DNA from: Pedobacter polysacchareus
GTDB lineage: Bacteria > Bacteroidota > Bacteroidia > Sphingobacteriales > Sphingobacteriaceae
Reading direction: 5' to 3'
Length of the DNA: 64,000 bases
Assembly: GCF_019802255.1 (NCBI RefSeq)
Contig: NZ_JAHYSS010000002.1
Location: forward strand, 1 to 64,000
In this document: positions 55,146-64,000 of the stretch, piece after piece
How positions within the stretch are numbered: position 1 is the first letter of the stretch
Layout of the letters: the number at the start of each line of letters is the position of its first letter
Program-made: the position numbers and the translations under genes
The notes under the pieces: model-generated
What the model saw: the letters and a program-made list of their open reading frames with translations, nothing else
Databases searched by the model: none
Told to the model about the DNA's origin: nothing

Positions 55146-57875
55146 CTAAAATTTAACTGTTAAACCACCGTTAATCATCCTTTGTAAAGGGTAATCCAGA
55201 CTCAATCCTTCGGGATCAAAGCGCTTAATTTTTGAGAAAGTAAGCAGGTTGGCTCCATTGACGAACAAGCGTACCTGTTTCACTTTTATTTTTTGCAGGA
55301 AACCAGCCTGCAGTTTATAGGCGATTTCTGCATTTTTTAACCTTAAAAAGTTTGCTTTTTGAATCCAATAAGAAGAACTGACGTTATTGTTGATGTTGGG
55401 GCCTACAGATAAGCGAGGATAGGCTGCGGTATTGGCTGTTTCTGGGGTCCAGCGCTCGAGGTGCTGCTCAAATGCGTTACCTGTGCCGTTATTCTGAAAA
55501 GCCCATTCTCCTAAACCTGTCACCATCAGACTTCTGTTTGTAATGCCCTGGAATAAGACAGACAATTCGAAGTTCTTATAGTCAAAACCCAGGCTAAATC
55601 CATAGTAAACTAATGGTTTGTTGCCTCCAATCGCGGTTACATCGTATTGATTGATGACACCGTCATTGTTTAGGTCTTTATATTTAATGTCACCTGGCTG
55701 AGATTTATAACCTTCTACAACCGGGCCCTCACCAGCCATTTGTACATAGCCATCGGCTACATATCCATAAAGCTGTTCCATTGGCTGTCCTTTTTTTGCC
55801 ATCCAGCTATAAGGCATGGTAGGCTCATCGTTTTCAAGGACTTTGCTGCGGTTTACAGAGACATTGCCACTGATGTGATAGCCAAAATCACCGATTTTAT
55901 CCTTCCATCCGGCAGTAAATTCCAGACCTGATAATCTGGTTTTTCCCAGATTTTCTAAAGGGTAAGCGATGCCTAAAAGCGAAGATGCTTGTCCGCGGAT
56001 TTGTAATACATCCGAATAAGTATTGCTGAAATAATCAGCTTGTAGGTATGCTCTGTTGCCTGCAAAGCCCATATCTAAACCGGCATCAAATTTTGTAGAT
56101 TTTGATGCGGCCACTGAAGTAGGGAGGCCTGCTTCCTGAGTTCCTTGTACTGCCGAAGGGCCTGTGCCAAAGTAATAAGCGCTGCCTGTGTTGATGTAAG
56201 AATATAGATACGCATAGTATAATGGGTCGATCATCCCCACTTTACCGTAAGTGGTCCTCAGTTTTAAGGTATTTAGGAATCCATCTTTACCAAAGAAATC
56301 TTCTTTGTTCATATTCCAGCTTAGACCAGCTGCAGGATAAAAGTCGTATTGTTTTCCTTTTTTATACCAGTTGTTTCCGCTATAAGAAGCGGAGGCCTCC
56401 AATATATATTTATCTTTAATGCTGTAATTTGCAGAGACTCTTCCGGTATTGAAATTTTGAGGCAACTGGCTATTGCTTCTATAAGTCTGCAGGTTATAAG
56501 CCATGACCACATCCAGTTTATTGCCATTCGCTTCAAGACCATATCCTGCAGAACCTTCTGCAAAGAATTGCTGATTTCTATTGGTCACCGAAGAAGTGTT
56601 TACCTGAGAGGTTTGTGTCCCATATCGCTGGTAGTTAGGCTGACCTGTAACCGGATCAATCAGCAATTGGAAAGTCTGAAAGTTTTTACTGCGATCGATT
56701 AGCTGTAATGATTTTGCATAAAATGAAATATTGGCTTTGACCCATAATCCCTTCCAAACATCATCCATCTGCCGGGTTAGGGCAAGGTCGCCAAATCCGT
56801 CTGATGTGGAGTTTCGCGTATACCCTCTGTAAACAGACTGGCCATAGATGTTATTGCTGAATAATGCATTTCCACCCAAAGATCCGTCTGGATTGAGCAC
56901 AGGATAGGCACTTGAAGGCGTGTTCAATAAACTGTTGTAAATCGCATTACCTGTTGATCCGGGCGAGTTTTGATCCGCAATGCTTGAATATAGGTTAATG
57001 CTTCCTTTCAGACGCTGCGTCAGCTGCATTTCCAGATTTGTTCTGAACACAAAACGCTCATAATCCGTATTGGTATTATAGGTGTTCTGGGGAAGGGACT
57101 TTAATAAACCCTCCTGCTTCAAATAATCCAGAGAGATAAAATAATTGACGTTTTTATCTGCCCCTTCTGAGTTCAGGTTGTACCTACTAAATGGGGCGTT
57201 TTCTTTAAAAATCTGGTCTTTCCAGTTTACGTTGGGATAGAGAAAAGGATCGGAACCGTTTTTATAGGCTGTAATTGCTTGGGGGCTATAAATTGGCTGA
57301 CGGCCATCGTTTCTGAGCGCTTCATTGTAAAGTGTGGCATAATCACCTGCTGAAAGCACTTTACGCTCTTTCATACTATTGCTCAGCCCGGTTTGTGCGG
57401 TCGCCTCAAAAGAATAACCCGCAGCTTTTTCTCCTTTTTTTGTGGTGATGAGTAGGACGCCATTTGCACCTCTGTTGCCATAGACTGCAGTAGATAATGC
57501 ATCTTTTAACAAGGTTACTGAAGCAATTTGTTCTGGATTGATTCCGGTAAGGTCTCTGGGAATTCCGTCTACGACGATCAAAGGTACACGGCCTCTAAGC
57601 ACCACAGTTGGGGCATCCAGCCCGGGCTGTCCGGTAGCTTGCAGGGTGTATAATCCGGCCAGTCTACCTGATAACGCATGGTAAATGGAGGAGGCTGGGT
57701 TGGAAGTAAATGCTTTTCCACCTTCCAGCAGGCCGATTGCGCTGACTTGTCTGAGTTGGAGACTGTCGGTTTTCTCCTGTGCTTTTCCTCCGGCGACTGT
57801 GAAAATAACGATGCCTGTCTGCAGCAATAACAATCGCTGATGGCGTCGAATGGTATGATATAAATATGAGATCAT
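55146..57875 (-). CDS. Shortened SusC-like outer-membrane protein
   Basis: A 909-residue SusC/RagA barrel that lacks the usual N-terminal beta-sandwich. After an unusual basic leader (MISYLYHTIRRHQR, then a hydrophobic core ending near AGGKAQ) it goes almost directly into the plug: SIYHALSGRLAGLYTLQATG, PLIVVDGIPRDLTG, LLKDALSTAVYGNRGANGVLLITTKKG. The barrel and the final strand (INGGLTVKF) are complete. A typical SusC has about 100 extra N-terminal residues. It pairs with the SusD 20 bases downstream; the other neighbour, SusD 57921, ends 45 bases upstream of its ATG. Confidence 0.93.
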   Translation of the reverse strand: MISYLYHTIRRHQRLLLLQTGIVIFTVAGGKAQEKTDSLQLRQVSAIGLLEGGKAFTSNPASSIYHALSGRLAGLYTLQATGQPGLDAPTVVLRGRVPLIVVDGIPRDLTGINPEQIASVTLLKDALSTAVYGNRGANGVLLITTKKGEKAAGYSFEATAQTGLSNSMKERKVLSAGDYATLYNEALRNDGRQPIYSPQAITAYKNGSDPFLYPNVNWKDQIFKENAPFSRYNLNSEGADKNVNYFISLDYLKQEGLLKSLPQNTYNTNTDYERFVFRTNLEMQLTQRLKGSINLYSSIADQNSPGSTGNAIYNSLLNTPSSAYPVLNPDGSLGGNALFSNNIYGQSVYRGYTRNSTSDGFGDLALTRQMDDVWKGLWVKANISFYAKSLQLIDRSKNFQTFQLLIDPVTGQPNYQRYGTQTSQVNTSSVTNRNQQFFAEGSAGYGLEANGNKLDVVMAYNLQTYRSNSQLPQNFNTGRVSANYSIKDKYILEASASYSGNNWYKKGKQYDFYPAAGLSWNMNKEDFFGKDGFLNTLKLRTTYGKVGMIDPLYYAYLYSYINTGSAYYFGTGPSAVQGTQEAGLPTSVAASKSTKFDAGLDMGFAGNRAYLQADYFSNTYSDVLQIRGQASSLLGIAYPLENLGKTRLSGLEFTAGWKDKIGDFGYHISGNVSVNRSKVLENDEPTMPYSWMAKKGQPMEQLYGYVADGYVQMAGEGPVVEGYKSQPGDIKYKDLNNDGVINQYDVTAIGGNKPLVYYGFSLGFDYKNFELSVLFQGITNRSLMVTGLGEWAFQNNGTGNAFEQHLERWTPETANTAAYPRLSVGPNINNNVSSSYWIQKANFLRLKNAEIAYKLQAGFLQKIKVKQVRLFVNGANLLTFSKIKRFDPEGLSLDYPLQRMINGGLTVKF

Positions 57876-57920
57876 GAGTTACGGTTTAAGATTGATTGAT
57901 AAATTCCAAATCCTGCTGGA

Positions 57921-59669
57921 TTACCACCCTGGATTTTGCTTTACTTCCCTGTTGATGCTGATTTCGGCAGTTGGAATAGGGAATAAGTAACTGTTTACTT
58001 TAAAGTAACGGGGGGTTCTTACGTTGATTTCCGCATAGGTATAAGTGTTACCGGTTTTAGTAATCCTCATTCCTTTCAGGAATTTACCATCATATTCTGC
58101 TCCCAGTTTCCATCTTCTTAAATCGAAGTAGCGCTGTTCCTCAAAAGCCAGTTCAATAAATCTTTCGTTTTGAATGAGCAATCTGGCATTGTCCTGCGTC
58201 ATTGAAGCTGGGATCCCATACCTGGAATCGGTTCCAGCATTTATTCCTGCACGTTTTCTCAGGGCGATTAATTGATTCAATGCGGTGTTTGTCTGCCCGC
58301 TTTCATTGGCTGCTTCTGCATAATTTAGTAGAATCTCCGCATAACGGATGAGTGGCTGACAGCGCTGTGTGTTTGCGGTACTGTTTCCATAAACGAGTTC
58401 ATCACACATTTTACGGCAATAATATCCGGTATTTGTAGCCGTATTTGCTGTTGCAGCCTGAATGCCATCCTGAGCAGCACCAACGTAGGTATATACCGGC
58501 GCCATGGCATTGACGCGGCCATCAAAATACATTGCCCCATTGTAAATTACGGTGTAATCCAACCTTGGGTCTCTGTTTGCATAAGGGTTTGCCGCATCAA
58601 AACCTGATCCTGCTTCTCCTTTGAGTTTGCCGTTTTTCATTGGAAAGGCGTCTACCAATTGCTGAGAAGGATAGATTAAGAAACTCCCTCCTCTGGTAGG
58701 TGGCAGCCAGTTGCCTTCAAACAGTTTATTGTTGCCCAGCATTCTTTGAAAAATAGCTTCCGAATTGGCTCTATCCAGGAACATTTTATAGAAACCATTT
58801 CCTGGTCTGGTGGCATTGTCTTCTACCAGTTGGTATTGATTCAGGTCCATCACCGCTTTACTTGCGTCCATTGCCTTCTGCCATCTGCTCGCATCAGCAT
58901 TTGGATAGGCGGTTAGTGGAATTACGGCGGCATCGGTGGCGAGACTTCCTCCATTGAATAGTGGGCTGGCAGCAGAAAGTAATACTCTTGCTTTCAAAGC
59001 CAATGCGGCTCCTTTAGTCACCCTTCCGTAATCCAGTCCCTGATTGGTTAAAGGCAATTGGGCCGCAACTGCATCCAGTTCCCCAACCACATAATTTACA
59101 CAGGCTTCATAGCTTGACCTTGGATCTGTATTGGGTGCAGCCAGTCCTTTCACTTCATCTCCAACCAATTGTACACCACCATAAAATTTCAGCAGAAAAT
59201 GATAAAAATAGGCCCTTAAAAATCTGGCTTCTAATTTCGATTTTGCTTTCAAATTCGCTGATAATGGAGCATTGTCAGCATTTTTAAGGTAAATGTTTGC
59301 CATTCTTATCCCCGTGTATAAAAAGGACCAGTCGTCATTGTTGGATTTTGTGAAGGCAGTTCCAAAACTACCTTGAAACATTTGGATGGGTACATTCTGA
59401 CCACCTGGCCAGCGCGATTCCGCTTCATCTGTTGCGGCAGCAAAAGGTGCCCCCAGACTGTTTACTTCTACAGGATCCGATTGAAAAGCTACGCGGCTGT
59501 AAATTCCCAGCAGAAAAGCCGAAGTCCTTGCGCTATCTGCAAATACCGTAGTTTCATCCAGATCATTAGTGGATTGGCTGTCCAGGAAACTGTTTGCTTT
59601 TTTACATCCTGTTGAAAGCCCAAGAAATAAGGCAATACCTATTGTAAGTGTATAATATATCTTTTTCAT
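57921..59669 (-). CDS. RagB/SusD-family nutrient-binding lipoprotein
   Basis: A 582-residue SusD homologue partnering the STN-bearing SusC that ends 7 bases upstream. Signal LFLGLSTGC with Cys at 22, then KKANSFLDSQSTNDLDET. It contains EARFLRAYFYHFLLKFYGGVQL, RYAEILLNYAEAANES, LRKRAGI, ERFIELAFEEQRYFDLRRWK and a NREVKQNPGW end. It differs clearly from the other SusD of the locus, so two transporters of distinct specificity are implied. Confidence 0.96.
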   Translation of the reverse strand: MKKIYYTLTIGIALFLGLSTGCKKANSFLDSQSTNDLDETTVFADSARTSAFLLGIYSRVAFQSDPVEVNSLGAPFAAATDEAESRWPGGQNVPIQMFQGSFGTAFTKSNNDDWSFLYTGIRMANIYLKNADNAPLSANLKAKSKLEARFLRAYFYHFLLKFYGGVQLVGDEVKGLAAPNTDPRSSYEACVNYVVGELDAVAAQLPLTNQGLDYGRVTKGAALALKARVLLSAASPLFNGGSLATDAAVIPLTAYPNADASRWQKAMDASKAVMDLNQYQLVEDNATRPGNGFYKMFLDRANSEAIFQRMLGNNKLFEGNWLPPTRGGSFLIYPSQQLVDAFPMKNGKLKGEAGSGFDAANPYANRDPRLDYTVIYNGAMYFDGRVNAMAPVYTYVGAAQDGIQAATANTATNTGYYCRKMCDELVYGNSTANTQRCQPLIRYAEILLNYAEAANESGQTNTALNQLIALRKRAGINAGTDSRYGIPASMTQDNARLLIQNERFIELAFEEQRYFDLRRWKLGAEYDGKFLKGMRITKTGNTYTYAEINVRTPRYFKVNSYLFPIPTAEISINREVKQNPGW

Positions 59670-59676
59670 AATTGTC

Positions 59677-62600
59677 CTATTTAAGCGTTACCGATAATCC
59701 AATGTTTATTAACCTGGTAGTTGGGTATACATATCCATATACATCACTGGCTACTTCAGGGTCAAACTGATAGCGCTTGTAGAAATCGGAAATGGTAAAA
59801 AGGTTGTAACCATTGGCATAAATACGCACTGCACTTAGTCCTAATTTATCTGCAAATCCTTTTGGCACCCGGTACCCAATCTCGGCAGAGCGCAGACGCA
59901 GGAAGTTGGTGCTCGTTGCCCAGAAAGTGGAAAGGTTGCCTGATGGGTTCATATAAGTTCCGGCAAAAGTGGTGGTCAATGCCGGGAAAGTAGCGGTGTT
60001 TGCAGTTTCCTGGGTCCACCGGTCTTTATGAAACTCCTGCAGCTGAGTTTTGAAGGGAACAGCGGAATCAAAACCGGTATAAGACTCTCCATTTAGGTTA
60101 GATTGGAATAACATAGAAAGGCTAAAACCTTTATAGTCGAATCCGATGGTGGTTCCGATCACGGTATTTGGCACGTTGGGGTTACCTACGTAAGCCATAT
60201 CCTCTTTATTGATGATGCCATTGCCATCTAAATCCTGATATTTTAACCAGCCTGCTTTAATTGTTCCCGGAGGTCTGGCCACTGCAGGGTTATCCACTTC
60301 TTCCTGGCTATAGAACTGCCCGGTCCAGATGTATTTTTTGGCAAGCCCTACAGAAAGACCTGTTCCTCTTTGCCATGGCTTTGAGGGATCCACTTCCGGC
60401 TCATCCATAAATACGATTTTGTTTTTTGCATAGCTGAAATTTGTTTTAATGCTGTAACCCAGGTTACCGATTCTTGATTTATGAGTCAGCTCAATTTCAA
60501 AGCCTTTATTGGAAACGGCACCAAGATTTACGGGAGGCAAGGTTTCCTTAGGGACCCCATACGCTGCGGGAACGGTTTGTCTGTTGATCAGGATTTTATC
60601 CCTGAAGTTGTCAAAGTAATCAAAACTACCACTCAGCTTGCCGCCAAACATGGAAAAGTCCAGACCCACATTTGCTTTGCGTTCTGTAGCCCAGGTCACG
60701 TCGTTATTTCCAAGTTTACCTTCAAAGATGGTCGGGAAAGCATTGGCTGTTTCTCCGAGATTATAGCCAGATCCATTGCTGTAATAGCTTTCGTAACCAT
60801 ACTGGTAACCAGCAATATCATCACTTCCGGTATAGCCATAAGAGCCTCGGAATTTAAACATCTCCAAAAATGGAAGGGCATGCTCCATAAAAGATTCTTT
60901 GGAAATGTTCCACCCTGCGGATACTGCTGGGAACCAGGTATATCGCTTTTGAGAGGTGAAATTGGAAGAACCGTTATAAGCACCACTTACCTCAAACAGG
61001 TATTTTTCTTTAAAATTATAGGTTCCTCTGAAGGTATATCCCAGGAAGTTGTTTGGTGGTTTGGCAGCCACAACTTTACTGGAACGGTTGTACAGGAGAA
61101 GCCCGGCTACGTCATGATCGCCAAAAGTTCGCTGGTAGGTTAAAATCCCTTGATAGGTAATGATTTTAGCCGGGAGATCTGTACCTGCTCCAGTATAACT
61201 AAGGCTTAACGGAGCTACACGATATACGTTAATGTCTTTTGGGGTATAACTCCCATCTGTGGGATTGTAATAAAAGGAAGGGATTGCACCCCTGCTCAGC
61301 GTTCGTGTGGCAGCATTGTTATTTGAATAGGCGAATAATCCTTTTAAAGAAAGCCCTTTTGTGATGGCGTCTAATTTCTGAACTGCAGAAAAGTTAGCGC
61401 TCAGGAAGTTGTTGAAATTTCTGTTGTAGCCACTTAATGCAACAATGGCTGCCACACTATTCATTCCATCTCTGGGCGAAAAGACCGCTGGATTGGCAAA
61501 GCCAAAACTGCCGTCAGGATTGTAAACCGGATAGGCGTAAGCGTTCACATATTCATATTGGGTCATCTGGAAGCCCAGATTTCCTACATCCGGAGCATTT
61601 TTCTCACTGAAAGTACCGTTTAGATCCAGGCTTAATTTTAGGGAAGGCGTGGCGTCAATGTCTAAATTAGACCTGAATTTATAACGTTTAAAATAGTAAT
61701 TCGTATTGATTGGTGATTTGTCTGGAACCGGCATTGCACCTTTATATTCCAGTTTATTGAATAAACCATCCTGAAATAAATAACCTACGGAAGTGAAATA
61801 TTTCACTTTTTCGGTACCTCCGGAAATGTCTACATTATGATCTGTCTGAATGGCAGATTTGCCGAAAACTTTGTCGTACCAATTGATGTCCGGATGCCCG
61901 TATGGATCTGTACCGGATTGAAAAAGGTCCAGGTCTTGCTGTGTAAACTGCGGTTTCTCATTGTCATTTGCCAGGGCTTCATTACGAAGCAATGCTGCAT
62001 CATAAGAGCCGAGCGCTTTAAAAGGAGAAATGGCAAGATTTAGTCCGACTTCCGACCTCACATTGATCACTGGCTTACCTAATTTACCCCTTCTTGTGGT
62101 CACGAGAATAACGCCATTGGCTCCTTTAATCCCATAAATGGAGGTGGAAGCAGCATCTTTCAGAATGGAAACATTTTCAATCTCATTTTGGTCAATCATT
62201 GCAAACTGACTCAATTCATATTCGATATTGTCCACCAGAATCAATGGAGCAGTAGAGAAACCGGAAAGCGTGCTGACACCCCTTACGTAAATCTGTGCGG
62301 CATCATTACCCGGTTGGCCGGTTCTCTGCAAGGTGGTTAAGCCGGTCACTTTACCGGTAAGCATGTTCTGCAAACTTGCACCTGGTGTACTATTGATTTC
62401 TTCGCGGGTTACCTGGGCCACAGAAGAGGTGACAGTCGCTTTCTTTTGTTTGCCATATCCTACAATAACCACATCGCCGCCTAATTCCATAGCAGCAGGA
62501 ACCATTTTGATGAGCACATTATTGGTCGCTTTTACTTCCTGGGTATTATAACCTACATAGCTGATCACCAGGATATCATCATTTAATAAGCCTTTAATGG

Positions 62601-63108
62601 CAAACTTTCCCTGACTATCGGTTATGGCGACTTGTCCGCTGCGCTTTACTTTCACAGTTGCACCAGGAATGCCTTGTCCGGTTTCATCCAGTACTTTTCC
62701 AGCAGCATCATTCATCAGGATCATCTCCAAAGGGGAGGAGAGTTCCACTTTGCGGATTTTGACCGTAATGATTTTATTTTTAATGGAATAGGTTAAAGGC
62801 TGATTGACGAATACCTTCTCTAAGGTTTCTTCTAAGGAGAGCTTGTCTACGTTAATATTTACCGGGTTGGCTTTTTTTATGGTACTGGAGATATAAACCA
62901 AATCATATCCACTTTGCTTTCCAATTGCCTTTAATACCCGTTCCAGTGAAGCATTTGTTCTGGATAAAGTGATTTTATTTTGAGCATAGGTGGATGCACT
63001 GACCTGCATCAATACCGTAAAACTCAATAACAGGGTTAATTTCATGGTTAGTAGTATCTTATCCTTGACATAGGATGCCCTATACGAGTTAAAATCGTAA
63101 AATTTCAT
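59677..63108 (-). CDS. SusC-like TonB-linked transporter with STN signalling domain
   Basis: An 1143-residue outer-membrane transporter. The extended signal region (MKFYDFNSYRASYVKDK, then hydrophobic, ending STYAQ near residue 43) is typical of this subgroup. An STN domain (about 46-118, LSRTNASLERVLKAIG) is followed by a regulatory beta-sandwich (about 132-210), the plug (about 225-345; APLILVDNIEYEL, ILKDAASTSIYGIKGANGVILVTTRRG) and the barrel ending INIGLSVTLK. STN domains contact FecR-type anti-sigma factors, so this receptor should report substrate binding to the FecR encoded next to it. A second ATG 21 codons in would lose the usual leader and was not chosen. Confidence 0.97.
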   Translation of the reverse strand: MKFYDFNSYRASYVKDKILLTMKLTLLLSFTVLMQVSASTYAQNKITLSRTNASLERVLKAIGKQSGYDLVYISSTIKKANPVNINVDKLSLEETLEKVFVNQPLTYSIKNKIITVKIRKVELSSPLEMILMNDAAGKVLDETGQGIPGATVKVKRSGQVAITDSQGKFAIKGLLNDDILVISYVGYNTQEVKATNNVLIKMVPAAMELGGDVVIVGYGKQKKATVTSSVAQVTREEINSTPGASLQNMLTGKVTGLTTLQRTGQPGNDAAQIYVRGVSTLSGFSTAPLILVDNIEYELSQFAMIDQNEIENVSILKDAASTSIYGIKGANGVILVTTRRGKLGKPVINVRSEVGLNLAISPFKALGSYDAALLRNEALANDNEKPQFTQQDLDLFQSGTDPYGHPDINWYDKVFGKSAIQTDHNVDISGGTEKVKYFTSVGYLFQDGLFNKLEYKGAMPVPDKSPINTNYYFKRYKFRSNLDIDATPSLKLSLDLNGTFSEKNAPDVGNLGFQMTQYEYVNAYAYPVYNPDGSFGFANPAVFSPRDGMNSVAAIVALSGYNRNFNNFLSANFSAVQKLDAITKGLSLKGLFAYSNNNAATRTLSRGAIPSFYYNPTDGSYTPKDINVYRVAPLSLSYTGAGTDLPAKIITYQGILTYQRTFGDHDVAGLLLYNRSSKVVAAKPPNNFLGYTFRGTYNFKEKYLFEVSGAYNGSSNFTSQKRYTWFPAVSAGWNISKESFMEHALPFLEMFKFRGSYGYTGSDDIAGYQYGYESYYSNGSGYNLGETANAFPTIFEGKLGNNDVTWATERKANVGLDFSMFGGKLSGSFDYFDNFRDKILINRQTVPAAYGVPKETLPPVNLGAVSNKGFEIELTHKSRIGNLGYSIKTNFSYAKNKIVFMDEPEVDPSKPWQRGTGLSVGLAKKYIWTGQFYSQEEVDNPAVARPPGTIKAGWLKYQDLDGNGIINKEDMAYVGNPNVPNTVIGTTIGFDYKGFSLSMLFQSNLNGESYTGFDSAVPFKTQLQEFHKDRWTQETANTATFPALTTTFAGTYMNPSGNLSTFWATSTNFLRLRSAEIGYRVPKGFADKLGLSAVRIYANGYNLFTISDFYKRYQFDPEVASDVYGYVYPTTRLINIGLSVTLK

Positions 63109-63138
63109 ACATTTGGTTTGTTTAGGTTTGAGACAAAC

Positions 63139-63242
63139 GCCGGCACATGAGTATGCACCGGCAATTCATCAATTTTGATTCTCTATCTTATTTTTGAACA
63201 GGGCCTGAACACCATAGGCCAGGAGCGCTCCAACGCTTCTGG
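63139..63242 (-). promoter_or_regulatory. Folded spacer between fecR and susC
   Basis: Three potential hairpins lie in 168 bases: GCCGG/CCGGC with inner pairs (63139-63162); GGCCT/AGGCC (63202-63206 with 63216-63220); and CCAGGAGCG/CGCTTCTGG with one G-U-type pair (63219-63227 with 63234-63242). The last two share bases 63219-63220, so they exclude each other. No U-tract follows, so they may modulate rather than terminate transcription. Confidence 0.35.
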
Positions 63243-63276
63243 TCCTTATTCAGTCCATCGATTCGAGGTGTAAAGT

Positions 63277-64000
63277 TTACTTCATAACGGTGATCCTCCT
63301 TCCTTCTACTTTAAATCGAACTTGTTCCAGGGATTCCAATGTGTTGAGGATTTCTGAAAGGCTTCTTGATTTTGAGACGATTCCTCCGATTTCCACATTT
63401 TCTATTTCGCCCTGATAAACGACAGTTACATTGTATACCCTTTCAATGTTTCTCATGATGGTTTTTAGCTCTCCATCAAGAGAGATATAGCCATCTTTCC
63501 AGGCTAATGCTTCTTGCAGGTCGACTTTTTTAACGTTTAATTCATCATTTTCTAAAATGGATTGTTCACCGGGTACCAAGGTTTTGTATTGGCTTGCAGC
63601 GGATTGTTTTTTGCTTCCTGAATCCATATTGACGAGTACACTTCCTTCTGCAAGGGTAGTTTTTACTGCGGGTTCATTCTGGTAGGCATTGATGTTAAAA
63701 TGTGTGCCTAAAACTTTTACGACCTGCCCTCTGCTGATGACTTTAAAAGACATCCCCTGGTGTTTTGCCACTTCGAAATAGGCTTCCCCGCTGAGGATAA
63801 CGCTTCTTTCTTTGCCCATAAACTGTGGTGCATATTTTATGCTGGACATCGCGTTTAGCCATACTTTAGTCCCATCAGGCAGGTTGATCTGATATTTACC
63901 TCCTGCAGGAGTGGAAATGCTATTGTAATCGGATTGATCCTCTTTTTGGCCTTTTGAAGGATGGGTTATTTGTTCCCCAGTAATATCGTAAATCAATTGC
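63277..64000 (-). CDS. FecR-family anti-sigma factor (partial, 5' end off the window)
   Basis: The C-terminal 240 or so residues of a FecR-type inner-membrane regulator; the frame runs open off the right edge, so start and membrane helix are not seen. The FecR domain is present (TPAGGKYQINLPDGTKVWLN, SGEAYFEVAK, VKVLGTHFNINAY, TTLAEGSVLV, LVPGEQS), then a DUF4974-type tail with the DGYISLDGELKTIMRNIERVY and GGIVSKSRSLSEILNTLE blocks. It should hold an ECF sigma factor, whose gene normally lies just upstream, outside the window, and respond to the STN domain of the following SusC. Confidence 0.94.
   Translation of the reverse strand, partial: QLIYDITGEQITHPSKGQKEDQSDYNSISTPAGGKYQINLPDGTKVWLNAMSSIKYAPQFMGKERSVILSGEAYFEVAKHQGMSFKVISRGQVVKVLGTHFNINAYQNEPAVKTTLAEGSVLVNMDSGSKKQSAASQYKTLVPGEQSILENDELNVKKVDLQEALAWKDGYISLDGELKTIMRNIERVYNVTVVYQGEIENVEIGGIVSKSRSLSEILNTLESLEQVRFKVEGRRITVMK

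Noticed and set aside
1..64000. CRISPR arrays, insertion sequences, prophage genes and antiphage systems
   Set aside because: No regularly spaced repeats, transposase, integrase, phage structural gene or defence-type gene was seen.

Overview
This is a chromosomal segment of a Bacteroidetes bacterium, most likely family Sphingobacteriaceae and Pedobacter-like. The assignment rests on gene content (three SusC/SusD pairs, FecR with a DUF4974-type tail, DUF3098, DUF5683, a START-like protein, long LptF/G and LepB variants), on conserved gene order (ftsX-DUF3098-uppP-truB-ribF; parA-parB-DUF5683-dapB-lepB), and on repeated TAnnTTTG promoter elements, the Bacteroidetes -7 box. No database search was run; every family call is by reading the protein.

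Layout. 1-343: the 3' tip of 23S rRNA, a 5S rRNA and its terminator. About 343-1752: 1.4 kb of AT-rich DNA with no gene I can support. 1753-13206: a Met tRNA, a START-like protein, an LptF/G permease, ribBA, tamB, tsaD, recA, nth and small proteins. 13429-22010: an ECF sigma factor, uvrA, a LysE-type exporter, a DUF2157 membrane protein, a CPA2 cation/proton antiporter and a small secreted protein. 22070-26920: a minus-strand cluster ftsX, DUF3098, uppP, truB, yitT, ribF joining division, cell-wall lipid recycling, tRNA modification and flavin synthesis. 27261-42267: a lipoprotein, a CLC-family transporter, leuS, an outer-membrane receptor, an orphan peptide-binding lipoprotein, an FMN reductase and the parAB-DUF5683-dapB-lepB operon.

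42482-64000 is the accessory, glycan-use part. A ROK regulator precedes a SusC/SusD pair, with an 8-bp inverted repeat between them that could be its operator. After csbD, a thioredoxin-fold lipoprotein without active-site cysteines and acs comes a minus-strand polysaccharide utilisation locus: fecR (cut by the window edge), a SusC with an STN signalling domain, SusD, a shortened SusC, a second SusD and a secreted type I sulfatase. The STN domain plus FecR imply regulation by an ECF sigma factor probably encoded just past the right edge. The sulfatase suggests a sulfated glycan as substrate.

No CRISPR array, transposase, integrase, phage gene or antiphage system was seen. The most interesting leads are: this locus and its folded leader; a probable non-canonical tamB start; a hydrophobic leader ORF overlapping uvrA; an unannotated Cys-rich mini-ORF between uppP and truB; the CLC protein's GREGT motif, pointing to fluoride export; the redox-dead thioredoxin-like lipoprotein; and promoter boxes lying almost against start codons, which suggests leaderless transcripts.
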